Of a stretch of 64,000 nucleotides of DNA, positions 55,523 to 63,999 are shown one piece after another. Origin of the DNA: Flavipsychrobacter sp. (GTDB lineage Bacteria; Bacteroidota; Bacteroidia; Chitinophagales; Chitinophagaceae); NCBI GenBank assembly GCA_016787265.1, contig JAEUVF010000013.1, positions 434,001-498,000 of the forward strand. The letters are read 5' to 3'. The notes under the pieces were generated by a model. The model was not told the origin of the DNA and did not search any database. It saw nothing but the letters and a program-made list of their open reading frames with translations. A program made the position numbers and the translations under genes. The stretch's first letter is position 1. Each line of letters starts with the position of its first letter.

Positions 55523-55987
55523 ATGTTTACTCAAAAAATTACTCCTTATTTGTGGGTAGAAAAAGATGCCAAAGCAGTAGCTGATTATTACCTGTCTATT
55601 TTTAAAGATGGTAAACTGAAAGATTTCCGAAAGTTTAATAGTGATGAAAGTGGAAATGATGGCGGTTTTGAAACAGCTGTAATTGAAATAGCAGGTATGG
55701 AGTTTAGTATATTGGCGGCAGGTCCCTTGTTCAAATTCAATGAAGCAGTTTCTTTTGTAATTAATACAAAAGACCAGGCTGAAACGGATTATTATTGGGA
55801 TGCGCTTACGAAAAATGGTGGGCAAGAAGGCGTATGTGGATGGTGTAAAGATAAATATGGTTTATCGTGGCAGGTGGTGCCAACTGAATTTTTCGAATTA
55901 ATACATAGCGATGATCCTGTCGTAAGAGATAAAGCAATGAAGAATACAATGAAGCAGAAAAAATTGATACTTGCTGAGCTTAAGTGA
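55523..55987 (+). CDS. VOC-family protein (PhnB-like)
   Basis: The 154-residue protein matches the PhnB/3-demethylubiquinone-like group of the glyoxalase (VOC) superfamily: ITPYLWVEKDAKAVADYYLSIF, then GMEFSILAAGPLFKFNEAVSFVI, then CGWCKDKYGLSWQVVP. The members' true substrate is unknown. The frame of the following nucleoside hydrolase ORF begins inside it, but the real start of that gene lies after its stop (56007). Confidence 0.9.
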   Translation: MFTQKITPYLWVEKDAKAVADYYLSIFKDGKLKDFRKFNSDESGNDGGFETAVIEIAGMEFSILAAGPLFKFNEAVSFVINTKDQAETDYYWDALTKNGGQEGVCGWCKDKYGLSWQVVPTEFFELIHSDDPVVRDKAMKNTMKQKKLILAELK

Positions 55988-56006
55988 GGAGACAAATACA
56001 GCAAAC

Positions 56007-57068
56007 ATGCGATTACTACTTTTTATTTCTCTTCTTTGGTTAGCTGTTACCGCAATGAGTTGTGCACAAAATGTTTCATCAGAGGAAAAACCAGTGCCGG
56101 TTATTTTTGATACGGATATTGGAAATGATATTGATGATGTGCTTGCATTGCAGATTTTGTTTCAATACGAAGCCGAGCAAAAAATTGATCTGCTTGGTAT
56201 TACCATCAGCAAATCTTTTCCGCGTGTGGTGGATTACGTAGATGCTTACGCAAGGTTGAACAACAGGGGAGAGATCCCACTTGGCTTTGCCTATAATGGC
56301 GTGAATCCTGAGCCCTACAAATATGTTCCGGTAACTCTCGATACACTGGTGGATGGAAAACCTGTATTGTTTCCACAACGCAAACTGGATGCGTCTATTC
56401 CGGAAGGGTATAAATTGATGCGAAAATTGATTGCTGCACAGGCAGACAGTTCAGTTGTTTTGATAGCTGTTGGGCCGGAAACCAATATTGCCAGATTGTT
56501 GCAATCTCAACCGGATGAATTCAGTCCCTTGTCCGGCCTGGAGCTGGTTAAGCAAAAAGTGAAACTGGTATCGGTAATGGGTGGACTTTATAATAAAGAG
56601 TATGATTTTGCAGAATGGAATATCCTGCAGGATCTGAAAGCAGCGCAAACGGTTTTTTCAACCTGCCCGGTTCCGCTGGTTGCAAGTGGATTTGAAGTAG
56701 GCAACAAACTGCTCTATCCTGCTACCAGCATCCTGAATGATTTTTCAAATGGAGATATTCATCCTATGGTAGTTTCCTATAAAGTATATCAACCCATGCC
56801 TTATGATCGGCCAACCTGGGACCTGACATCGGTTTTACAGGGAGTTGAGCCGGAGAAAGGATATTTCGAGTTGTCTCCTTCCGGAACCATTACCATTGAT
56901 TCATTAGGCAATACTCTTTTTGAAGAGAAGACAGCCGGCCTCCATCGTTTCCTCCAATTGAAAGATAACCAGAAGACCGTACTTGATACCATGATCCAGA
57001 AAACTACCAGAAGCAAAGCTGTTTCCAATAATGTGATAAAAAACCGGGCAATTATTGAGAAATACTAA
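56007..57068 (+). CDS. Nucleoside hydrolase (inosine-uridine type), lipoprotein
   Basis: The enzyme has a Cys19 lipobox-like signal (TAMSCAQ) and the calcium-binding DTDIGNDIDD at residues 35-44 (usual DTDPGxDDA), the family hallmark. It hydrolyses the N-glycosidic bond of nucleosides outside the cytoplasm. ATG 56007 is chosen because it begins the signal peptide. It is followed by the small gene at 57088. The first Asp cluster is intact; later active-site residues (N, E, H) are harder to place by eye. Confidence 0.88.
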   Translation: MRLLLFISLLWLAVTAMSCAQNVSSEEKPVPVIFDTDIGNDIDDVLALQILFQYEAEQKIDLLGITISKSFPRVVDYVDAYARLNNRGEIPLGFAYNGVNPEPYKYVPVTLDTLVDGKPVLFPQRKLDASIPEGYKLMRKLIAAQADSSVVLIAVGPETNIARLLQSQPDEFSPLSGLELVKQKVKLVSVMGGLYNKEYDFAEWNILQDLKAAQTVFSTCPVPLVASGFEVGNKLLYPATSILNDFSNGDIHPMVVSYKVYQPMPYDRPTWDLTSVLQGVEPEKGYFELSPSGTITIDSLGNTLFEEKTAGLHRFLQLKDNQKTVLDTMIQKTTRSKAVSNNVIKNRAIIEKY

Positions 57069-57087
57069 GTATTTTAGCATTTTAATC

Positions 57088-57366
57088 ATGCCCTGGTATT
57101 TTATTTCATACACTTCCAGTGCCGCAAAGCTGGTTAAAGGCTTTAAGGAATTCCACATCAAAAATGTGGACGATGCCTTTGTTTTCTTTCTGGATAAAGC
57201 CAGGGCGGCGGATCCAGGGCTAACCGGTTTTAATTGTGTGATGGTATCCACCAAGTGGGAGGATTGGCAGGAATGGAACCGGAATCGTTATAAAACCAGG
57301 TATGGATATACACCACCTGAGCACCGATCCGGTCCGGGTAAGTACAGGAAGCCAAAAGAGGGGTGA
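57088..57366 (+). CDS. Hypothetical protein, 92 aa
   Basis: No family is recognised. The start MPWYFISYTSSAAK, the middle HIKNVDDAFVFFLDKARAADPGL and the C-terminal WEDWQEWNRNRYKTRYGYTPPEHR are seen in only one copy; a shortened copy lies at 59792-59938. It overlaps nothing and lies 19 bases after the nucleoside hydrolase stop. The C-terminus is basic and aromatic. Confidence 0.5.
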   Translation: MPWYFISYTSSAAKLVKGFKEFHIKNVDDAFVFFLDKARAADPGLTGFNCVMVSTKWEDWQEWNRNRYKTRYGYTPPEHRSGPGKYRKPKEG

Positions 57367-57497
57367 TTGTACCCCAAAGCCCCAGCAAGATGTATAGCAT
57401 TTTTTAATTACTAATACGATTCACTGTTATACGGAATTTGAGTATTGATGTCCGGTTTAAGAAGTAAAACTCTGATTCTTTGTGGATAGATTTGGCT

Positions 57498-59162
57498 ATG
57501 AAGAAACTAACTCTATCCCTAGGTGTAGTTGCTACGATTGCATTCACCTCCTGCCAGCAAAAGGAGCAGGCTCCGAGCGAAATCAAACACGTTGTCGTAA
57601 TTGGTATTGACGGATTCAGTGCATCCGGTTTAAGAAAAGCGAACCCCGCTTTTATGGATAGCCTGATGTCAGTTGGTGCCTATTCTCTTTCGGTTCGCAC
57701 CGTTTTGCCTACAGTTAGTAGTCCCAACTGGGCTTCTCTCATAATGGGCGCGGGCCCCGCACAACATGGCATTACCAGTAACGACTGGGAGCTGGATGCT
57801 TTCCAGGTGGAGCCGGTTGTTTCGGATACCAATTTTCGTTTCCCCTCCATTTTTACCATATTCAGAGATCAGCGTCCAACCGATGAAGTTGGTGCTATTT
57901 ATAACTGGGGAGGCTTTGGAAGACTCTTCGATTCCAATGATGTAAATCTGAGTAAAAACTATCCTTCTCAGGATGAAACGGTGCAGGCATTTGCAAATTA
58001 TATCGTTGATAAAAAACCGGTTTTCTCCTGGGTTCACTTTGATGAAGTGGATCATGCGGGGCATGATCAGGGTCATGGTACTCATGAATATTTCGAAGCA
58101 ATCCGGAAAGCAGATTCCTGTGTGCGCGTAGTATATGACGCCATTAAAAAAGCTGGAATGGAAAAAAATACCCTGCTTATGATTGTTGCCGATCACGGAG
58201 GTATTGGTTCCGGTCATGGCGGTGAAGATATTGAAGAGCTCACTGTTCCCATGATCTTTTATGGTGCAGGTGTAAAAAAAGGCCACCAGATCCAGCACCA
58301 GGTTTATCAGTATGATGCTTCTGCTACTATTGCTTTTGCGCTGAATCTGAAACAACCGTATGAGTGGATCGGTCGCCCGGTTAAAGCTGCATTTGAAGGA
58401 TTTGATGAACCGGCCGTTAACTGGAAAGGAGTAAAAAGACAAGATGCACCTACTATCTATCCCAGGTCCTTTACCTATGCACCCACAGGTGCTTTGTTGA
58501 TAGATACCGTTGGTGTAGTAAGCATGGCTGACGCCGATGAGCAGGAAAGTCAAAACATTTATTATACCACAGATGGAACTGATCCTAATGCTAACAGTAA
58601 GAAATATACCGGCCCCTTCACAGTTGATCAGACGGCTGTTGTTAAAGCCCGGATTATTGAAAACGGAGCAGCAGGTAAAATTGCCAATGCTTATTTCCGG
58701 GTGGTAAAATCTGGTCAGGGCAACGGTGTACGGTATAAATTATACCAGGGCAAAGGCTGGAAGGATGTTCCCAACTTCGCTGCTCTCAAACCTGTAGCTG
58801 AATTTACCGGGCATGAGTTTCTTGTGGATGACTCCAAACTTACCGCAGCTCAAAAAGATGGATCAGAACAATTTGGCCTGGTTGCTGAAAGCTTGCTGGA
58901 CATCACTGTAGAAGGAGAATACCAGTTCTTTACCAGATCTGATGATGGAAGTAAACTCTATATCGATGGAAAACTGGTAGTAGACAATGGTGGCGACCAC
59001 GGTGTACAAGAGAGAAACGGTAAGGTAAAGCTGACTAAAGGTAAACATGCCATTCGAATTGAACATTTCAATGGCAGTCAGGGCTATTGGCTCGACGCTT
59101 TTTACAGTGGTCCTGGTTTGACAAAACAAATCATCCCGGCGGATAGATTGTATCTAAAATAA
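57498..59162 (+). CDS. Alkaline phosphatase/phosphodiesterase family lipoprotein with HEX-C and PA14 domains
   Basis: The 554-residue protein has a lipobox (AFTSC, Cys19). The NPP/alkaline-phosphatase core has the first metal-binding Asp at D38 (IGIDGF), the nucleophile position at S74 in LPTVSSPNW (Thr in NPP enzymes, Ser in alkaline phosphatases), and the metal sites DEVDHAGHD and ADHGGIGSGHGG. After it, residues about 345-400 look like a chitobiase-type C-terminal domain (YYTTDGTDPNANSKKYTGPF), and 425-554 a PA14-type domain (YQFFTRSDDGSKLYIDGK, then GYWLDAFYSGPG) that binds glycans. So it is probably a surface phosphodiesterase directed to a carbohydrate. The start MKKLTL at 57498 replaces GTG 57480. 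Confidence 0.9.
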   Translation: MKKLTLSLGVVATIAFTSCQQKEQAPSEIKHVVVIGIDGFSASGLRKANPAFMDSLMSVGAYSLSVRTVLPTVSSPNWASLIMGAGPAQHGITSNDWELDAFQVEPVVSDTNFRFPSIFTIFRDQRPTDEVGAIYNWGGFGRLFDSNDVNLSKNYPSQDETVQAFANYIVDKKPVFSWVHFDEVDHAGHDQGHGTHEYFEAIRKADSCVRVVYDAIKKAGMEKNTLLMIVADHGGIGSGHGGEDIEELTVPMIFYGAGVKKGHQIQHQVYQYDASATIAFALNLKQPYEWIGRPVKAAFEGFDEPAVNWKGVKRQDAPTIYPRSFTYAPTGALLIDTVGVVSMADADEQESQNIYYTTDGTDPNANSKKYTGPFTVDQTAVVKARIIENGAAGKIANAYFRVVKSGQGNGVRYKLYQGKGWKDVPNFAALKPVAEFTGHEFLVDDSKLTAAQKDGSEQFGLVAESLLDITVEGEYQFFTRSDDGSKLYIDGKLVVDNGGDHGVQERNGKVKLTKGKHAIRIEHFNGSQGYWLDAFYSGPGLTKQIIPADRLYLK

Positions 59163-59271
59163 CTTAGAAATAGGCCTGTTTTCTTACTTTTGATACCAAT
59201 CCGGCCAGCGCAAGAATCCTTTTACATGTTGTTCTGGTAACGGATTTGTAATAACCACAGGATAAGGTTAA

Positions 59272-59303
59272 AGCCCCAGCTGATCTCAGTTTGGGGCTCT
59301 TAT
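59272..59303 (+). terminator. Terminator after the phosphodiesterase gene
   Basis: AGCCCCA (59272-59278) and TGGGGCT (59292-59298) form a 7-bp stem, followed by CTTATTTTTATA. It lies 110 bases after the stop and just before the AraC fragment. Confidence 0.65.
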
Positions 59304-59642
59304 TTTTATAATGCAAAAGATCATTATTATTACGTATGAATAATAATGAACGTATACCAGATTTTTCAGGAGATGATTTTGCAAATGATAAAGAGATTCA
59401 AAAAACCAGGAAGCCAGGGATATTAAGATCGGTAATGGTGTATTCCATAAAAAATCAGGATGAATCAACAAAAGCCATCCGGTTGGTTCTACTACAACGT
59501 CAGGGTTGATTTCCAGTTTTAAAAATTGAAGCGGAGATACAAACGTTAATACGCCTGAATCAAAATCATACGGCTGTTGACCGTAATTAAATTTTTCAGC
59601 AACATTTCGCTTAAACCTACCGAATAATATTCCTGTATCCAT
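59286..59642 (-). pseudogene. AraC-family cupin domain fragment
   Basis: The frame FNYGQQPYDFDSGVLTFVSP, then PTGWLLLIHPDFLWNTPL matches the cupin sensor of AraC regulators such as the one at 46947 (KYGRNQYDYQEGTLVFISP, GWAILFHPDLI). Both ends are missing: there is no DNA-binding domain and the beginning is lost. It is a remnant. Confidence 0.65.
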
Positions 59643-59791
59643 TTCAATTCTGAATCCTCAATTGGATAAGCGACCTTACTCTAATCTATTAAACTGATTA
59701 ATGGATGTTCAGGATGTGGAAGATTGCAAAAATGGTGAAATGCTGCGATTGATTTAATGCGGAAATAGTAATTTGGCAGGGTATCAAAAAG

Positions 59792-59938
59792 CTAAGTTAT
59801 TTAGCATTTTAATCATGCCCTGGTATTTTATTGCTGGCAGGAATGGAACCGGAATCTGTATAAAACCAGGTATGGGTATACACCACCTGAACATAGATCC
59901 GGGCCATGGAAGTACAGGAAGCCAAAGGAGGGGTAATC
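59792..59938 (+). pseudogene. Deleted copy of the 57088 gene
   Basis: The first 40 bases match 57065-57105, then the sequence jumps to match 57266-57366 (GGAATGGAACCGGAA, TATAAAACCAGGTATG). About 150 internal bases are gone and the frame is broken. The two copies flank the phosphodiesterase gene as direct repeats. Confidence 0.75.
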
Positions 59939-59989
59939 GCCTGAGTCATAACCCCATTTTACAAAATGCTTAGTTTGGTATATCTTTAT

Positions 59990-60001
59990 ACTTATATAAG
60001 T
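59990..60001. promoter_or_regulatory. Palindromic operator candidate of the RES-Xre pair
   Basis: ACTTATATAAGT is a perfect 12-base palindrome 13 bases before the antitoxin start, with TATATCTTTATA just upstream. Xre antitoxins usually repress their own promoter at such sites. Confidence 0.5.
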
Positions 60002-60014
60002 AAAAAAATGTACT

Positions 60015-60482
60015 ATGCTCAAGGTAAAATCATCCGGGAAGAGTAAAGGCAAACTTCACAGCAAGAAAACAATAATCCTGCCTGGTACCACGCAAAAACC
60101 GGAAAGTCAAATGACACCTATTGAAAAGATGGAAAGATTGAGTTTGGGTATCAGCAAAAAAGAATTGGAAGCATTAAAGATAAGAACAGCACTTGATTAT
60201 GATAAACTGGCAAAGTTGCTATCTGTGACGAGGGCCACATTAATAAATAAACCTGGTTCTGAGAAATTCAATAGTGCGTTAAGCGAAAGGATACTCGGCT
60301 TGGCAGATATTTATTCTTATGGATACGAGGTGTTTGAAAATGAGGATAAATTTAATCAATGGATGTTCAGGGAAAATAATGCCTTAGGCGGAAAAACGCC
60401 CTATGAAGTATGTAACAACCAATTTGGTAGAGAAGAGGTAAAGAACATTATTGGCAGAATTGATTATGGTGTTTACTCTTAA
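60015..60482 (+). CDS. Xre/MbcA/ParS-type antitoxin (DUF2384)
   Basis: The 155-residue antitoxin has an N-terminal Xre-like helix-turn-helix region (ISKKELEALKIRTALDYDKLAKLLSVTRATL, about 50-80) and a C-terminal DUF2384 domain (ALSERILGLADIYSYGYEVF, then WMFRENNALGGKTPYEVC) that binds the RES toxin. It is the first gene of the operon, as usual for this type, and is separated from the toxin by 11 bases. It probably also represses the operon. Confidence 0.9.
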   Translation: MLKVKSSGKSKGKLHSKKTIILPGTTQKPESQMTPIEKMERLSLGISKKELEALKIRTALDYDKLAKLLSVTRATLINKPGSEKFNSALSERILGLADIYSYGYEVFENEDKFNQWMFRENNALGGKTPYEVCNNQFGREEVKNIIGRIDYGVYS

Positions 60483-60493
60483 ACCAAAGCAGA

Positions 60494-60952
60494 ATGTTTG
60501 TTTTCAGGATCAGCAAAACTAAATTCAGTCTGGATCTTTCTGGAGAAGGTGCGAGATTGTTTGGTGGTCGATGGAATCATATGTTGACTCCATGCATTTA
60601 TACATCAGAAAGTAGAGCGCTTGCTATATTAGAATACACTGTTAACGTAACTATTGATGAGATTCCGAGATCGTTAAGTATTATAACCTATGAAATACAA
60701 GACAATGTCATTCATGAGTTGTCTATTGCTGATCTCCCAGGTAACTGGAGAGAATCACCAGCACCATCTTCCACAAAAGATATGGGAACGGATCTTTTAA
60801 CAGGTGCAGAATTGTCAATAATCAAAATTCCATCAGCTGTAATTCCGCAGGAGTATAACTATTTGCTTAATCCTAAATACAAGGGCTCGGAGAATTTTCG
60901 AATTATACAGGTAGAAGACTTTGTTTACGATCTGCGAATAAAAAATGGTTAG
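60494..60952 (+). CDS. RES-domain toxin (NAD+-degrading type II toxin)
   Basis: The 152-residue protein matches the RES domain: FRISKTKFSLDLSGEGARLFGGRWN with R26, then YTSESRALAILEY with Y36 and E47. RES toxins break down NAD+ by phosphorolysis or hydrolysis and stop growth. The antitoxin is encoded directly upstream. The pair appears intact, in an otherwise quiet region. Confidence 0.9.
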   Translation: MFVFRISKTKFSLDLSGEGARLFGGRWNHMLTPCIYTSESRALAILEYTVNVTIDEIPRSLSIITYEIQDNVIHELSIADLPGNWRESPAPSSTKDMGTDLLTGAELSIIKIPSAVIPQEYNYLLNPKYKGSENFRIIQVEDFVYDLRIKNG

Positions 60953-61045
60953 GTTCCCTTTGGTATTAATTGAGATTAATAAGGTTTGAATGAACCCAAC
61001 AACAAAACTCAGGTTGACTAAGTTATTGTATTGCTACTTTTTAAA

Positions 61046-61204
61046 ATGTATTGCCCTTCAACAGTTTGGGCCAGAAGGTTTTCCAATTCAACGAGGAATA
61101 ATTTCGATATCTATTTACCCGAATGGCTGGCCAAATACAATAAGCTTATTTACACATCAATAGTTGGAGTTTCGGTTATAATTCTTATTTATCGGTTAAT
61201 TTAA
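61046..61204 (+). CDS. Small ORF with C-terminal membrane helix, 52 aa
   Basis: No family is recognised. The frame has a polar first half (FSNSTRNNFDIYLPEWLAKY) and a hydrophobic end (LIYTSIVGVSVIILIYRLI). The composition makes a small tail-anchored protein possible, but a decayed gene end is equally likely. The rest of 60953-61252 holds nothing recognisable. Confidence 0.3.
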   Translation: MYCPSTVWARRFSNSTRNNFDIYLPEWLAKYNKLIYTSIVGVSVIILIYRLI

Positions 61205-61252
61205 TAGAAACTGAAATCTGACCTTGTAAAAATTGTTAAAAAAAGATGTAGA

Positions 61253-62089
61253 ATGAGCCGTGATAAAAAAATAGAAACCCTTCATTTATTCCATATTCTG
61301 GACGAAAAACTGATGGAGCTTTTACAATCTCTCACAGCTGATGAATGGGATATGCAAAAAGTTGCCAAACGTTGGAAGGTAAAAGATGTGGCAGCTCATT
61401 TACTGGATGGAAATTTAAGAGGTTTGTCGATTTCAAGAGATGCATATTATGGGGAAAAACCTGAAAATATAAACTCGTATCAAGAACTTGTAGATTTCCT
61501 TAATCAATTAAATATGTCCTGGACAAACGCCACTAAAAGATTAAGTCCGCAGGTACTTACAGATCTTTTAGAGAGTACAGGGAGAGCATATTATGAACAT
61601 TTGAAATCACTTTCTCCTTTTGATGAAGCTGTTTTTTCTGTGGCCTGGGCGGGACAAGAAACTTTTCACAATTGGTTTCATATAGCCAGGGAATACACGG
61701 AAAAGTTTTTACATCAACAACAAATCAGGGATGCCGTTGGTAAACCAGGTATTATGACCAGGGAATTGTTTTATCCTTTTATCGATACCTTTATGTTTGC
61801 CTTTCCTCATACCTTCAAGGAGGTAGAAGCAGAAAGCGGAACAGTAGTTTCAATAGAAGTTACAACAGGTATTGGTGGAATTTGGAGTATCATCAAAACA
61901 GAAAATGACTGGAATCTGGATAAAAGCAACAACCTTCAGGCAAGCGCTAAACTATTAATTGATCCTGAAACAGCCTGGAAGTTGTTTTCAAAAAGCTGGA
62001 TGCCAGAACAGGTAATAGACAAAGTAAAAATGGATGGTGATAGTAACCTGGCAATACAAGCATTAAACTTGGTTGCAGTAATGGCGTAA
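61253..62089 (+). CDS. MDMPI/DinB-fold protein with C-terminal SCP2-like domain
   Basis: The 278-residue protein resembles the maleylpyruvate-isomerase N-terminal family: DEWDMQKVAKRWKVKDVAAHLLDGN with the metal-ligand-type H near residue 51 and HIAREYTEKFLHQQQIRDAVG with two more histidines (about 146 and 154). The C-terminal 90 residues look like a sterol-carrier-type domain (ASAKLLIDPETAWKLFSKSW). Such proteins are thiol-dependent metal enzymes; Bacteroidota lack mycothiol, so the thiol and substrate are unknown. Confidence 0.8.
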   Translation: MSRDKKIETLHLFHILDEKLMELLQSLTADEWDMQKVAKRWKVKDVAAHLLDGNLRGLSISRDAYYGEKPENINSYQELVDFLNQLNMSWTNATKRLSPQVLTDLLESTGRAYYEHLKSLSPFDEAVFSVAWAGQETFHNWFHIAREYTEKFLHQQQIRDAVGKPGIMTRELFYPFIDTFMFAFPHTFKEVEAESGTVVSIEVTTGIGGIWSIIKTENDWNLDKSNNLQASAKLLIDPETAWKLFSKSWMPEQVIDKVKMDGDSNLAIQALNLVAVMA

Positions 62090-62296
62090 CGCCAAATAGG
62101 TTATTCTTTTTATTGTTTAATATATTATATCGAAATGGTATTATGTGGCTCGACAGTGTGGAATTATTGATGGACAAAGAAGATTGCTTCGGGATTACCA
62201 TATCTGATACATAAGCAGAGAAAATATACACTGTTCAATGGAAACTTCCATAGATACTCTTTATGTAGGACCTCGTTATGAATTTGGAAAAGCATT

Positions 62297-62548
62297 GATG
62301 CGAATGGAGATGGCTTTTTAGATCTTGCAAGTACCTATAATCCAAATAACGTCAAATGTCCCCCGGATTTAACTATGCTTTTTCTTATGGATACAGCAGT
62401 AAAGAAGTTTAGAAAAATCGAGATAAATGAGGATATATTAAACGTTTCATTTTATCCTCAAGAAAAGGCAATAACATCCGAATTTGAATATGATCATCCA
62501 GTTTACAATATTTCCACAACCTGCTTCGTTTTGACTGCAACCCCTTTT
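62297..62548 (+). pseudogene. Remnant resembling an XAC2610-type protein
   Basis: The frame DANGDGFLDLASTYNP, then KKFRKIEINEDILNVSFYPQEKAITSEFEYD continues without stop into the serine hydrolase gene. The DxNxDGxxD loop followed by a beta pattern is seen in XAC2610-related or VCBS/FG-GAP-like secreted proteins. The beginning is lost or frameshifted upstream (62150-62296). It is read as a gene tail that by chance is in frame with the next gene. Confidence 0.4.
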
Positions 62549-63892
62549 ATGAAGAAAATTCTACTCGTCTTTTTGTTTTTTTTGACCGCCTTTTCCCTTA
62601 GCAGTCAAAATAAAACCAGGGAGCAGTTACTGCTTGATAAGTATGCCTCAGCATATGCTAAAACCTATAATTTTAATGGCGCAATCCTGGTTTCGAAAGA
62701 CAATAAGATCATTTACCAGAGTGGTTTTGGATCAGCCAATCGGGAATGGTCTGTTCCCAATACCACTTATTCTAAATTTCCTATTGCCTCTTTAACCAAG
62801 CAATTTACTGCAGTGGCAATATTGCAGCTGGCGGAACAGGGAATGCTTTCATTGGAGGATCCCATCGTTAAATTCTTTCCTGATTTTCCCAGTGGTGATA
62901 GTATTACCATACATATGTTGCTGAATCATACATCAGGTTTAAAAGAATTTTCTCAGTATCCAGGACTTTTTGACCGGGAATTTCCTTACCCACATGAAGT
63001 ATTACGAGATACTATTATTAATAAAATTAAAAGGCTGCCCTTAAATTTTCCGCCGGGCAGTTTTTGGGGCTACAGCAATACAAATTATGTGTTACTTGGT
63101 TATATATTGGAACTCATCACCGATGAACAATATGACAGGTATATTAAAGCAACATTCTTCAAAGAACTAAACATGTTGCAGAGTAGAGTTTTATACCAGG
63201 ATTCCATTCTGCCCAATAAGGCCTACGGATATAGCGGAATTTTCCCTGAGCTTAGAACAGAATCTAAAGTTCCATTTAACTATGTACATAGTCACGGTGG
63301 ATTGGTTTCAACAGTTACCGACTTATTAAAATGGAACCAGGCACTTCACGGGGGAAAATTGTTGAAACGGGAATACTATTCGAAAATGCATACACCCAAT
63401 CAGCCGGTCAAAGGCGCAGGTTATGGCATTTTTATAGACTATTTATTTGATCATAAGACCTATTCTCACAATGGCAATATCCCCGGATACAGCTCGTCCA
63501 TGATTTATTTCCCACACAACAAAAGCTCCATCATTATTCTATCAAACAGAGAAACCAATCTTGATTTTTTTGCAAAGGGACTTGCGGGTATATTATTCAA
63601 TAAAGAAATGGTTATCCCTTATAAGCATAAAAAGATAAATGGTACCAATTTTAAAGATTTTGAGGCTAAGTTTGAAACACCCTTTCCTTTTGAAGTTGTT
63701 GAAAAGGAGGGAAGGCTACTCCTGAATATGGGAAGAGAGTTGGAACTAAGGCCTGAATCAAAAACTAAATTATTCGTATCGGAGCCGGATATTGATATCC
63801 AGCTAGAGTATGTTTTTGATGCAAATCGAAAAATTCAACGTGTTCACCTTATTGAAGGAGGAGTGAAAACACAGGCTACGCTTCGTCGGTAA
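62549..63892 (+). CDS. Serine hydrolase, class C beta-lactamase fold
   Basis: The 447-residue exported protein has a signal peptide of 19-20 residues (AFSLSSQ). Motifs: S81-L-T-K84 nucleophile, YSN near 172, and HNG near 310 in YSHNGNIPGYSS. The C-terminal 90 residues (FETPFPFEVVEKEGRLLLNMG) form a small beta domain. ATG 62549 is used because it begins the signal; the frame extends upstream to 62375 into a remnant. It is a single-gene unit, distinct from the enzyme at 40665. Confidence 0.9.
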   Translation: MKKILLVFLFFLTAFSLSSQNKTREQLLLDKYASAYAKTYNFNGAILVSKDNKIIYQSGFGSANREWSVPNTTYSKFPIASLTKQFTAVAILQLAEQGMLSLEDPIVKFFPDFPSGDSITIHMLLNHTSGLKEFSQYPGLFDREFPYPHEVLRDTIINKIKRLPLNFPPGSFWGYSNTNYVLLGYILELITDEQYDRYIKATFFKELNMLQSRVLYQDSILPNKAYGYSGIFPELRTESKVPFNYVHSHGGLVSTVTDLLKWNQALHGGKLLKREYYSKMHTPNQPVKGAGYGIFIDYLFDHKTYSHNGNIPGYSSSMIYFPHNKSSIIILSNRETNLDFFAKGLAGILFNKEMVIPYKHKKINGTNFKDFEAKFETPFPFEVVEKEGRLLLNMGRELELRPESKTKLFVSEPDIDIQLEYVFDANRKIQRVHLIEGGVKTQATLRR

Positions 63893-63912
63893 TATGAAGC
63901 AGCAGGGCCAGA

Positions 63913-63999
63913 TTAATGAGTGTCTTCATTGGAATTGATTTGGTGTTGAATGTTTTCGATTTGTGTTATTGTTTTTTGAATCGACTTGCGGTAAGATCT
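63913..63999 (-). CDS. Possible C-terminal end of a CDS running off the window
   Basis: On the minus strand the frame reads RSYRKSIQKTITQIENIQHQ and ends NSNEDTH before a TAA at 63913-63915. The heptad-like spacing suggests the end of a coiled-coil protein. Only 28 codons are visible. Confidence 0.3.
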   Translation of the reverse strand, partial: RSYRKSIQKTITQIENIQHQINSNEDTH

